This document shows, piece after piece, positions 16,027 to 24,211 of a DNA stretch of 28,725 nt. The translations under genes and the position numbers were made by a program. Every line of letters begins with the position of its first letter. Within the stretch, counting starts at the first letter, position 1. Where the stretch lies: positions 1-28,725 of the forward strand of contig CAMPJM010000004.1 of the NCBI GenBank assembly GCA_946886805.1, given 5' to 3'. The notes beneath the pieces are model-generated. The model did no database searches. It was given only the letters and a program-made list of their open reading frames with translations, and had not been told where the DNA came from. The DNA comes from an uncultured Flammeovirgaceae bacterium. GTDB taxonomy: Bacteria > Bacteroidota > Bacteroidia > Cytophagales > Cyclobacteriaceae.

Positions 16027-18699
16027 TTACTGTTTTATTAATTTTTTGGTGATAATCACATCGCCTTTCCTTATGAGGATTGTATAAACTCCTGAAGGCA
16101 ATGCTGCTAAGTCAAGCTCTGAAGAAGTTATTTTCCTGTGAAGTACTTCGTTACCAATAGTGTTGGTGATCTCGACAGTTCCTCCAATGAATTTTTCGGG
16201 AACAACAACAGATCCTTTTGTAGGGTTGGGATACAGTATAAATGATTCCGTTATGGCCTGTTCCTTAAATTTTTGCTCAGAGGTGCTTATCGCACTAGTG
16301 CCTCCAAAAGTACTGGTATTACAATTTCCCACCGTAAAGCTATGCTTGTTGTTGGCTGTATTTCTTTCCCCGCCTTCCGGAACATTGTAGGTATAGTAGA
16401 AATAAATAGTCTGTCCTTGTGCCGCATTAATCTGGAACGGAGTATTTGCTGAAACCATATATCCTGGTAGGCTTGCCGTTGGTGATGTGCCATAATACAA
16501 GATAGCAGTAGTGGTGCCCACGCCCGATCTTTCAGGGACAAAAGTGATGCTTGTATTGCTGTTGTCTTCTGAAACATCAGCACTATAATCGCCTGTCGCT
16601 GCAACAAATGAACATCCGGGTTCTTCTGCTGATCCAGCAGAGAATTCCATCCAGTTAATATTCCATCCTCCAGCAGAAGCTAATATCCTGAATGTTTGAC
16701 TACCTGTACTGAGATCAACCGTTGTAGATATGGTAGTCCAATTTTGCCATCCTCCGGTTGAAGGAATGCTCCCATTAGCAATGATCTGGCTTTCAGAAAG
16801 AAGCTGAAATTGACCTCCTCCGGACAAGCTGGCTACTCTTAAATCTACGGTATAAGTACCCGCATCGGCGACATTAACTTCGTATTCCAGCCAGTCTCCC
16901 GAGTCGATCCACCCAATATTCTGCCCTCCCGCAATATCGCTAGTCGCCTCAGTTTGAATACCACTCATAGCATCGTAATCCTCTGCCTGAAGTAAACCGG
17001 GAATAGGTGAACCACTGCTTGTTTCAGTGATGGAAACAGTAACAGAGGATGAGGTATTGCTTGCCCCACCACTATCGGTTGCTTTGGCAGTGAGCGTATA
17101 TGTCCCTGCAACAGTGTTATTCCAAGTGTATCCGAAAGGAGCATTTGCATCCTCACCAATCTTATTACCATTAGAAAAAAATTCTACTAAATCGACCGTT
17201 CCATCGGTATCTGAGGTGTTAACATTGATCGCAACTGCTGCTCCTGCTACAAACTCCGCGCCCTCAGAAGGTGAGGTAATACTTATTTCGGGCAGTAGAT
17301 TGCTTTCGCCTCCACCACTATAGTAGATATTATCAATAAATAGCGCGATGTCGGAAGCGGGTGAATTGCCTGTTATCATAAAAACTTGTTTAACGGAATT
17401 CAAGTCCAGATTATAAAATGAACCTAGAGGAATTGATACTTTATGCCAGTTTCCGTCCCTTACAAGACCAAATTGCTCACCACCGTTTACAAAATCCAAC
17501 CATGAATCACCATGTCCGGTACTTATTCCTATTTTAAAAGTTTCCGTAGAAGTAGTTTTTATATTGAAATTAAGTTCGCCTTCATAGAAATTACTTAAGT
17601 TAAGATAATCGGTAGCCACCCCCATGCCGTACCATTGACCTGTTGAGACATTAAACGCCAATGATTCGCTCCCTTCATAAGGAGAGGCTGTAATAGGAGT
17701 CATGTTATTCCAGATGTATATATCGGCATCCTCTCCGTAAGTTAAAGCACTGTTCACTGGCGTGTTTTCTGTATAGACACCAAAAGTTCCAGACTTTTCA
17801 TTGTTGCTTCCCAAATACAAATTGTCATTATTATCTTGGTAAAGTTTTACATAGTCTACTAACATTTGTCCTGGCAAAGGAGCAGTAATGCCCTCCGGCG
17901 TCATAATGCCTGTGTAAGTTCCTCCAACAGCAAGATTTAGTATGATAAAATGTGGAATATGAAATTCTTCCATCGAATTGCCCTCTATATCAGAAATATC
18001 GATTTCAAAATATTCTATGTTGTCTATAAAAATCTTAATGTATTCCGGCGTCCATGTCATTTTATAGACATGATAATCATTATTTAGATTGGCCGAATTG
18101 TCATAATCAGTGCCATAATCAGCCTGGGAGCCATTATAGCTCCAATGAACAGCAGCACCAGCTTTCTTATTTACTAGTCCTTCCTGAATTGCTGCTGCCG
18201 ATCCCATTTCTAATATGTCAATTTCACCATTTTGTGGCCAGGTGCCTGTTGTACCCAACATCCAAAAGGCCGGCCATAAGCCATTAGCCAAGTCTGGCAT
18301 TTTTATTCTGGCTTCCAAAGTACCATAAGTAAAATGCACCCTGCCTTCTGTTTTTATTCGGGCAGAGGTAAATTGTCTGGCGCCGAATGCTTCCCTTTTT
18401 GCTTCTATTATCAGATTGCCACTTTCTACCCTTGCGTTATCTGCTCTACTTGTATAGTACTGGAGTTCGCTATTCCCCCAACCACACAAGCCTCTTTCAC
18501 ATCCGTCTCCAAAATCATATGTCCATACATCTTCATTTATACTGGTTCCATTAAAGTTCTCTTCCCACACCAGGGTTTGAGAATGTAAGGAAGTAGTAGT
18601 TAATAACGTAGACAAAAAAGCTACCAGTAAAATTGAATGTTTCCAATAGCTTGATCTGTAGCTTTCAAACGTTTGCGGTTTTGATGTAAAAATTTTCAT
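16027..18699 (-). CDS. Large multimodular secreted GH16 beta-glucanase with CBM6 and T9SS domain
   Basis: An 890-residue protein. The signal peptide is at about 20-41, after a long N-region. The GH16 domain (about 42-290) has GWGNSELQYY and the catalytic GEIDILEM (Glu159 nucleophile, Glu164 acid/base). A jelly-roll module follows at about 298-462 (ENTPVNSALTYGEDADIYIW ... FIDNIYYSGG), similar to carbohydrate-binding modules in marine laminarinases. Next are an Ig-like domain (about 469-557, PEISITSPSEGAEF ... YTLTAKATDSGG), a CBM6 (about 568-689), and an unassigned beta module (about 696-793) with paired cysteines and YFYYTYNVPEGGERNT. A T9SS tail (about 818-890, YPNPTKGSVVV) ends it. It probably attacks beta-1,3-glucan at the surface or outside. 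It is first of the GH16 pair; no SusC/SusD genes or regulator are nearby. Confidence 0.93.
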   Translation of the reverse strand: MKIFTSKPQTFESYRSSYWKHSILLVAFLSTLLTTTSLHSQTLVWEENFNGTSINEDVWTYDFGDGCERGLCGWGNSELQYYTSRADNARVESGNLIIEAKREAFGARQFTSARIKTEGRVHFTYGTLEARIKMPDLANGLWPAFWMLGTTGTWPQNGEIDILEMGSAAAIQEGLVNKKAGAAVHWSYNGSQADYGTDYDNSANLNNDYHVYKMTWTPEYIKIFIDNIEYFEIDISDIEGNSMEEFHIPHFIILNLAVGGTYTGIMTPEGITAPLPGQMLVDYVKLYQDNNDNLYLGSNNEKSGTFGVYTENTPVNSALTYGEDADIYIWNNMTPITASPYEGSESLAFNVSTGQWYGMGVATDYLNLSNFYEGELNFNIKTTSTETFKIGISTGHGDSWLDFVNGGEQFGLVRDGNWHKVSIPLGSFYNLDLNSVKQVFMITGNSPASDIALFIDNIYYSGGGESNLLPEISITSPSEGAEFVAGAAVAINVNTSDTDGTVDLVEFFSNGNKIGEDANAPFGYTWNNTVAGTYTLTAKATDSGGASNTSSSVTVSITETSSGSPIPGLLQAEDYDAMSGIQTEATSDIAGGQNIGWIDSGDWLEYEVNVADAGTYTVDLRVASLSGGGQFQLLSESQIIANGSIPSTGGWQNWTTISTTVDLSTGSQTFRILASAGGWNINWMEFSAGSAEEPGCSFVAATGDYSADVSEDNSNTSITFVPERSGVGTTTAILYYGTSPTASLPGYMVSANTPFQINAAQGQTIYFYYTYNVPEGGERNTANNKHSFTVGNCNTSTFGGTSAISTSEQKFKEQAITESFILYPNPTKGSVVVPEKFIGGTVEITNTIGNEVLHRKITSSELDLAALPSGVYTILIRKGDVIITKKLIKQ

Positions 18700-19514
18700 A
18701 AGAAGTGATTTTAAATAAAAAAATGATTAAATAAATATGAATTATCGGGGCGTATATTCTTGGATTGCATTTTTGAGAAATCATCAGGCAGCTTAGTAGA
18801 AGGCGACAATGTCCTATCCTTAATAAAGAAACTTAAAGGAAACAAAAAGTAGGTAGCCGGGTGAATCATAGCCTTTCAATTTTTGAAGAACAGTAAAAAA
18901 TATAATAAGGAGCCTGCTCAATATAGAAGTATAGAGAAACGAATATATGTGAAGAGGAATTTTAATCCGAATTATTAACTACAACAATTATACAACACAA
19001 GAGCCTTTGCACTACAACTTTACTACATCAATTTGGTGTGGATTGGCTGTTTCTAGATAATTAAAGCGATTTTGGTAGAACTCCGATAGCGAGTGATCCA
19101 ACAGTAAAAATCAGTACTAAAAGTAGATCTTTGCAGCTTTTACTAATTTTCTATAGTGTTTTTATTATAAAAACGGCCAGGCTTGTGCTTGCTGTTTTAT
19201 AAAAAATCTAACGAATGATTGTTATCTTAAAGTTTGTGATCGATTTAGAATAGTTTTTAACGCTTTTTGATATTTGGAGCATTATGTGGCTCGTGATTGA
19301 GGTTCCCGCTAATGCTAAATAAGTGGTTTGTAATAACTACTTCCATATGTAATAGAACTGTCGGCTCCTTCTTTTGTAAAATTCCTAATTTATTTATTCT
19401 ATTTTTTAATTTTAAAAATTCACACGACTTTTTTCGAATCAAAATTATCATCTGTTCAATGATTCAAAATTATATTTGTTATTTTAATAATATTTTAAAA
19501 TAATTTTTATAATA
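18700..19514. other. AT-rich gene-free region
   Basis: About 815 bp with no frame that resembles a protein; the short frames around 19257-19503 lie in highly AT-rich sequence on both strands and look accidental. Visible structure: the perfect 17-nt palindrome GTTTTTATTATAAAAAC (19158-19174), and a loosely repeated ACTACAAC/ACAACA motif between 18977 and 19026. The promoter of the upstream-most GH16 gene should lie near 18700-18850, but no TAnnTTTG box on the minus strand is convincing. Confidence 0.6.
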
Positions 19515-19546
19515 TTTTGAATTAATGAATAGTTTTTTTACCTTTG
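19515..19546 (+). promoter_or_regulatory. Consensus Bacteroidota promoter for the tRNA-like RNA gene
   Basis: The -33 element TTTTG (19515-19519) and the -7 box TACCTTTG (19539-19546) match TTTG and TAnnTTTG, and the spacer is exactly 19 bp. Transcription is predicted to start near 19552-19555, about 30 nt before the tRNA-like acceptor stem. It is the best promoter in the window. Confidence 0.75.
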
Positions 19547-19552
19547 ATGCAT

Positions 19553-19771
19553 CGGTTGTAACAAAAGCGTTTACAACTTCACAATGTAGGGTGATGAAAC
19601 TGGCAGACATGCCCTCCTATCTCGGGGGTGGGGACAATGGGATAAAGTGAACATCAATTCGAAAGATGAGCACCTAACTTCTCCTTGGAGGTTCGATTCC
19701 TTCTCCTACAGCGAATTGTTTCAGTAATGAGTAGTGAAAAGCCTTATGCTATTAGCGTAGGGTTTTTTTTT
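19553..19771 (+). ncRNA. Stand-alone tRNA-like small RNA gene
   Basis: The predicted transcript is about 219 nt, from promoter to terminator. A 5' hairpin GTTGTAA/TTACAAC (19555-19561/19571-19577) precedes a tRNA-like body at 19585-19710. Acceptor stem: TGTAGGG (19585-19591) with TCCTACA (19704-19710), 7 bp. D-arm: ATG/CAT around AAACTGGCAGA, with the GG and spacing typical of class II (Leu-type) tRNAs. Anticodon-like stem: CCCTC/GGGGG (19612-19616/19624-19628), loop CTATCTC. T-arm: GGAGG/CCTTC (19687-19691/19699-19703) around the canonical loop TTCGATT. Oddities: the variable region is about 58 nt (19629-19686), with its own stems GGGGA/TCTCC and CATC/GATG. The apparent anticodon is AUC with a pyrimidine at position 37. 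G follows the acceptor, and CCA is not encoded. It is either a degenerate tRNA or a distinct tRNA-like RNA; I do not recognise a named family. Confidence 0.65.
19742..19771 (+). terminator. Rho-independent terminator of the tRNA-like RNA
   Basis: Stem CCTTATGC (19742-19749) with GCGTAGGG (19755-19762), 8 bp including G-U pairs, loop TATTA, followed by nine T (19763-19771). It lies 31 nt after the tRNA-like acceptor end and faces no other plus-strand gene, so it belongs to that transcript. Confidence 0.85.
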
Positions 19772-20092
19772 GCTCAAGCGTGTGCTGTATAGCTTGCATT
19801 TTTCAGAAAAATCAGTTAATGCTACTAGGATCCCTCATTTGTCATCCTGACCAGCGGGAGGGCTCTTGCCACCTTAAATCTTGATACCTGATAAAAATAT
19901 GTCGGTAAATCCTTCCATATCTGTACTCTAATCTGCCTCCTTAAAGTGTCACCACAAATGACAAACTCCAACCAAGAACCAGTAATAAAAGTATTATTAC
20001 TATGATCCACATTTTAAAACTGCCGGGCTTTATGTTTAACATATCAAAAAATTAAAAGATAAGAACTTCATTAAATTCCTGGTAGTTTTTAA
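19772..20092. other. Gene-free region after the small RNA
   Basis: This 321-bp stretch holds no gene. Around 19836-19860 it has TTTGTCATCCTGACC followed by a G-rich segment, related to the palindromic repeat at 2469-2547. ATGACAAA near 19956-19963 is complementary to the TTTGTCAT part, so a decayed inverted copy of the same repeat probably spans about 19820-19990. No terminator for the barrel-protein gene ending at 20093 is evident. Confidence 0.5.
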
Positions 20093-20899
20093 TTAGAAGG
20101 AAAACTTGTATTTTATAAATAAATTTAAAGCAGGTACAGAACTACTAAAGCTTTTACCATATCCGGGGATATAATATATATCAACTGGTTCGTAACTGGT
20201 CCTGTCAATGAGCTTCCTCAACCTGAAATACCACCCAAAATAAACATTTTTTAACAGCAAAGTTTGAGTACCCACAACCGCTTCTGCCCAGGTGGCTGAG
20301 GAGTTTTTACGGCTTTCGGTATCTATTTCATAGGAAAAGTTATTCCAAAGATCGCTGGAAACTTCAAATGAACCTTGATCCCCGAATCTGCTTTTTCCAT
20401 ATCGTATTCCAAATAGAAACTGATTTTTAGCATCTTTGTAAATGGCATAATCTATTCCAACACGAAAATATTCACCTTCTACTTCATAATCGTCTGAGTT
20501 TTTATAAGCTAAATCAGATGAATAATTCGCATAACCAGCCTCTGCTACAAAATGAACATTCTTATAGCTAATTCCTACCTGAGCTTCATATTTTGTTTCC
20601 GTATCAAGCGCAAAACTGCCGAGTTTAAGGAGATCAATTCCAATCTGAATTCCAAAAGGATTTTCAAAGTAATCTATGTTTGCAGAGTCAGTGCTAATCG
20701 ATGTCTCAGCTGCTTGATTGTCAATAGAGGCACTATCTTCGGCGACAACCTCTTCCCCGACAGGCAGCTCTTCCTCCTCAATCAATTCTTCCTCTTCGGG
20801 CAAATCTTCATCCTGACTAAAAGCTTCAAATGAAATACCGGTAAAAAGTATTTGAAAAAAGATGAGTAGTTTAAAAATATATATACAAGTAGGTTTCAT
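20093..20899 (-). CDS. Outer-membrane beta-barrel-like protein (DUF6048-like)
   Basis: A 268-residue protein with a signal peptide (about 1-29, LLIFFQILFTGISFEAFSQ) and a very acidic low-complexity stretch right after cleavage (about 30-60, many Glu). From about 80 to the end, alternating hydrophobic/polar strands rich in Tyr, Phe and Gly (FGIQIGIDLL, YFRVGIDYAIY, FLFGIRYGKS, YFGWYFRLRK) end in the aromatic NLFIKYKFSF typical of an outer-membrane barrel. It overlaps the upstream lipoprotein gene by 29 nt, so the two are translated together. The pair resembles the DUF6452/DUF6048 pair found side by side in Bacteroidota; that naming is from memory and context. The function is unknown. Confidence 0.8.
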   Translation of the reverse strand: MKPTCIYIFKLLIFFQILFTGISFEAFSQDEDLPEEEELIEEEELPVGEEVVAEDSASIDNQAAETSISTDSANIDYFENPFGIQIGIDLLKLGSFALDTETKYEAQVGISYKNVHFVAEAGYANYSSDLAYKNSDDYEVEGEYFRVGIDYAIYKDAKNQFLFGIRYGKSRFGDQGSFEVSSDLWNNFSYEIDTESRKNSSATWAEAVVGTQTLLLKNVYFGWYFRLRKLIDRTSYEPVDIYYIPGYGKSFSSSVPALNLFIKYKFSF

Positions 20900-21521
20900 T
20901 CGTTAATCTCTGGTCATTGCTATATTGATATTTTATCGAATTTATAAATGAATTTTTAATGTGTGGTTTTTCAATAATACTATCCGCTTTAACAATTACA
21001 CTACCATTGTCTACAATAACCTCCCTTGTGTAAAATACTGTTAAAGTATCTGGCTCAGAAATTCCTTCTAAGGAAAAATAGTAAGTAGAAGAGTCTTGAT
21101 TCATCGAAAGAGGAAACTGAAAAGAGGTAGCACTATCAGTATAAGAAATAAAGTTACCCTGAGGTGAATATAAAGTATCGATTTCGACCAAACCGGATGC
21201 AATTAATCTCCTTTTATTGTCTAAGGTTGTTTTTGCGGTGCTAATACTGTCAATAGAAGATTCCAAGGACTCAAATAGTATACCTAAAGTATCATCAGGT
21301 AAGGCATCTAATGAGTCCCGTTTTTCAATAAGCTGCTCGCTATAAATTTCTATAGAGTCTTCTATGTTTATTAATTCCGTTTCATTAATAAACTTTACAT
21401 TAAAATACGGTTCAGGTCGGTTTATATCACATTCATAACAGTCTTCACAACCGCTGATAAAAAGACTTATTAAGATCGGAAGTAATAAAAGCTTAGGGAG
21501 TAGCCCTGCCTTTTCTTTCAT
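20871..21521 (-). CDS. Lipoprotein of unknown function (DUF6452-like)
   Basis: A 216-residue protein with a lipoprotein signal peptide: a positively charged start, LLPKLLLLPILISLFISGC, and lipidated Cys25. A short Cys cluster follows (CEDCYECD, 25-32). A helical/coiled stretch follows (about 50-107, rich in Glu, Ile, Leu, Ser). The rest is beta-rich (FQFPLSMNQDSSTYYFSL, PDTLTVFYTREVIVD). It overlaps the start of the barrel-like gene by 29 nt and lies 97 bp after priA on the same strand. Linked expression suggests a complex at the outer membrane with the barrel protein, but no function is known. Confidence 0.8.
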   Translation of the reverse strand: MKEKAGLLPKLLLLPILISLFISGCEDCYECDINRPEPYFNVKFINETELINIEDSIEIYSEQLIEKRDSLDALPDDTLGILFESLESSIDSISTAKTTLDNKRRLIASGLVEIDTLYSPQGNFISYTDSATSFQFPLSMNQDSSTYYFSLEGISEPDTLTVFYTREVIVDNGSVIVKADSIIEKPHIKNSFINSIKYQYSNDQRLTNETYLYIYF

Positions 21522-21618
21522 ATTTTAAATTAAATATATGTGTGCCAATAAACTAAAACAACTTAACGCAACAAAGATAACGATAAGACTTAGTTTAAAT
21601 ACAAGCCGTCTGTTATTT

Positions 21619-24159
21619 TTATAGTGGATCAACATCTATGTTAATTCTGGATTTCTTAAACTCTTTGTTTATAATTATCGCCTGGCGCTCTTGTTTTATC
21701 AGTTGTTTTATGGCCGGAATATGTTCGTTCTTTTTTAATTTTATCATTATATCCATAAGGTAAAGGTTTCTTATTTTTGAAATTACAGGCTCTTGAGGCC
21801 CCAGCACCAGTTTGCTTCCTAGTTTTTCTGCGAGTATTCTTTGAAGTGTCAGTGCTGCTTTTTCACAAACTTCTTTTTTTTCATTCTTAATGGTTATTTT
21901 TATGAGCCTTACGAATGGGGGATAGTTAAATACACTCCTTTCCATGAGCTCCTTCTGAAACATTCCCTCGTAATCATTTTGAAGGATGTCGGCCAAAACA
22001 GGCTGGGCAATATTTGCAGTTTGAATTATAACATTTCCCGATTTCTCCCTTCTGCCCGCACGGCCACTTACTTGCATAATCATTTGAAAAGCTCTCTCAA
22101 ATGATCTAAAATCGGGAAAATATAACATCCTGTCAGCATCTACTATTCCTACAAGGCTCACATTGTCGAAATCAAGCCCCTTACTCACCATTTGAGTTCC
22201 TACCAATATGTCGATATTCCCTTTTTCAAAATTATCAATGATGGTTTGGTAACTATACTTTCGCCGGGTAGTGTCTAAATCCATTCTTTGGATTTTTGCC
22301 CCTGGAAAAAGCAGTTTCAAATCGTCTTCAAGCTTTTCCGTGCCAAAGCCTATCGTTTTTATGTGTGTTGAACCACAGGCACTACATACACCGGGTACTT
22401 TTTGCTTATAGCTACAATAGTGGCACCTTAGCTCGTTGTGATACATGTGGTAGGTGAGACTAACGGAACAGTTTTCACATTGAGGGATCCAGGCACAGTC
22501 TTCACAGGTTAAGTAGGGGGCATATCCTCTTCGATTTTGAAAAATTATGGCTTGTTCTCCTTTACTTAGAGTGTTTTCTATCCCTTCTATTAATTCTTTT
22601 GTAAAATCTGCTTTTACAGTTTTCTTTTTTCTTCCAGCCCGAATATCAGCTAATACCATTTCAGGTAATACCGCACCGCCGTATCTTTGGGATATGGTTA
22701 CCAGTCCGTATTTTTCATTGGTAGCATTATAAAAACTTTCAATTGATGGAGTTGCGGACCCTAATAACGTTTTCGAATAGTGCCATTTTGAAAGCACGAG
22801 GGCAAGATCCCTGGCATGGTACCTTGGCGCAGGCTCATGCTGTTTATAGGAGGTTTCGTGCTCTTCATCAACAATGATGAGTCCGAGATTGTCAAATGGA
22901 AGAAATATGGATGATCTCACTCCCACTACAAAAGTGAATTTCCCACTCAGCACTCCTTTCCAAACCTCTACGCGCTCATTATCTGAAAATTTAGAATGGT
23001 AAATCCCCATTTTATCACCAAAGAATTTTCTTAGGCGACTTACGATTTGCGTGGTCAAAGCAATTTCGGGTAGTAGGTATAAAACCTGACTGCCTCCCTC
23101 TAATGCTTCTTTAATTAGCTGTATATAGATTTCAGTTTTTCCACTTCCGGTAACACCATGAAGCAACACAGTATCCTTTTTGGCAAAAAGAGCCATTATC
23201 TCTGTTTTTGCCAAAAACTGCGCCTCATTGAGTGTGACTTCTTTTTCTATGAAGCTTTTGTCAGATTCGAACCTGGAAACGATTACTTCAAATTCTTCAA
23301 AGACCTTATTCTTTATTAATGTCTGTAAGGAAGAAGAAGAGACATTGCCATGTAACAACAAACTTTTCGCAAGGCCTTTTTTATTTAATTCAGAAGATTT
23401 AAACACTGGCACTTCCTGCAAATACTTTAACAGAATGTCTTCTTGTTTGGGTTTGTTGCTCAGTTTTTCAAACAATGCCTCCAGCGCTTCCTTATTTTCG
23501 TAACTGCCGGATAGTTTTACCTTTCTGATCTTTTTCGGTTGAAACTTCTCCTTAACTTCCTCATAAATCAATATAATATTACGCTCAAGCAGAGATTTGA
23601 GGTATTGATGCACATTTTTAACAGAAAGTAAATTGGCCGCTTCCGAATAAGAAATCGACTTTTTCTCCTTCAATGCATTAATAAGGAGGGCCTCCTTTTC
23701 AGTAAATATAATTTCCTGTATGTCATTCTCCGAAGCATCACCGCTATTCAATACTTCAAAATCGGGGTGTAACTGTATATTAGATTCGCTGCTCAGCTTT
23801 AGGCCCGAAGGAAGGGCTATATTCAACACTTCTCCAATTGTGCATAGATAATATTCTGATATCCAATGAAATAACTTCAATTGGATCGGGTTTACTATTG
23901 GCGTGGTATCCAGAAGTTCAAAAATATAACGAGCCTCGTATTCCTTTGGGGGTTGGTGGTGGAGCTTTCCAATTACTCCGGTCAAAATCTTCTTTTTCCC
24001 AAACTGCACAATTACCCTGTGGCCAATAGCTGCTTCTTTTTCAAGCGCTCTTGGTATTCTATAAGTAAATAATTTAGGAATAGGGACGGGGAGAATTACA
24101 TCAGCAAATGTTGTAATGCTTCCCTCCGAATCATAATCCTGAAATTTTAGTTGACTCAA
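21619..24159 (-). CDS. priA: Primosomal replication restart helicase PriA
   Basis: An 846-residue 3'-to-5' helicase that reloads the replisome at stalled forks. An N-terminal DNA-binding domain (about 15-115, ADVILPVPIPKLFTYRIP) is followed by a winged-helix region. Helicase lobes: Walker A GVTGSGKT (335-342), DEEH box (431-434) and LLGSATPS (465-472). A zinc-binding insert has eight cysteines in four CxxC pairs (Cys552/555, 561/564, 579/582, 592/595). Downstream helicase motifs are GTQMVSKGLDF and QVSGRAGR. All key residues are present. It is slightly longer than E. coli PriA (732), mainly between the DNA-binding domain and Walker A. It sits 52 bp after the YyaL-like gene on the same strand. 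Confidence 0.97.
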   Translation of the reverse strand: MSQLKFQDYDSEGSITTFADVILPVPIPKLFTYRIPRALEKEAAIGHRVIVQFGKKKILTGVIGKLHHQPPKEYEARYIFELLDTTPIVNPIQLKLFHWISEYYLCTIGEVLNIALPSGLKLSSESNIQLHPDFEVLNSGDASENDIQEIIFTEKEALLINALKEKKSISYSEAANLLSVKNVHQYLKSLLERNIILIYEEVKEKFQPKKIRKVKLSGSYENKEALEALFEKLSNKPKQEDILLKYLQEVPVFKSSELNKKGLAKSLLLHGNVSSSSLQTLIKNKVFEEFEVIVSRFESDKSFIEKEVTLNEAQFLAKTEIMALFAKKDTVLLHGVTGSGKTEIYIQLIKEALEGGSQVLYLLPEIALTTQIVSRLRKFFGDKMGIYHSKFSDNERVEVWKGVLSGKFTFVVGVRSSIFLPFDNLGLIIVDEEHETSYKQHEPAPRYHARDLALVLSKWHYSKTLLGSATPSIESFYNATNEKYGLVTISQRYGGAVLPEMVLADIRAGRKKKTVKADFTKELIEGIENTLSKGEQAIIFQNRRGYAPYLTCEDCAWIPQCENCSVSLTYHMYHNELRCHYCSYKQKVPGVCSACGSTHIKTIGFGTEKLEDDLKLLFPGAKIQRMDLDTTRRKYSYQTIIDNFEKGNIDILVGTQMVSKGLDFDNVSLVGIVDADRMLYFPDFRSFERAFQMIMQVSGRAGRREKSGNVIIQTANIAQPVLADILQNDYEGMFQKELMERSVFNYPPFVRLIKITIKNEKKEVCEKAALTLQRILAEKLGSKLVLGPQEPVISKIRNLYLMDIMIKLKKNEHIPAIKQLIKQERQAIIINKEFKKSRINIDVDPL

Positions 24160-24211
24160 GCCTGAATTGTAATTTGTAAATAGTTAACGTTCACCGCCAA
24201 AATTAACTATT

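Noticed and set aside
19158..19200. Palindrome GTTTTTATTATAAAAAC plus adjacent GC-richer segment as a terminator
   Set aside because: The stem is almost all A-T, the neighbouring stem is imperfect, and no gene ends nearby on either strand.
19257..19503. Short overlapping frames on both strands before the small RNA gene
   Set aside because: Very AT-rich, no protein similarity recognised, mutually overlapping on opposite strands, no promoter or conserved start context.
19836..19970. Possible CRISPR or att site next to the tRNA-like gene
   Set aside because: No regularly spaced repeats and no integrase; the complementary TTTGTCAT/ATGACAAA segments fit a decayed dispersed palindrome instead.
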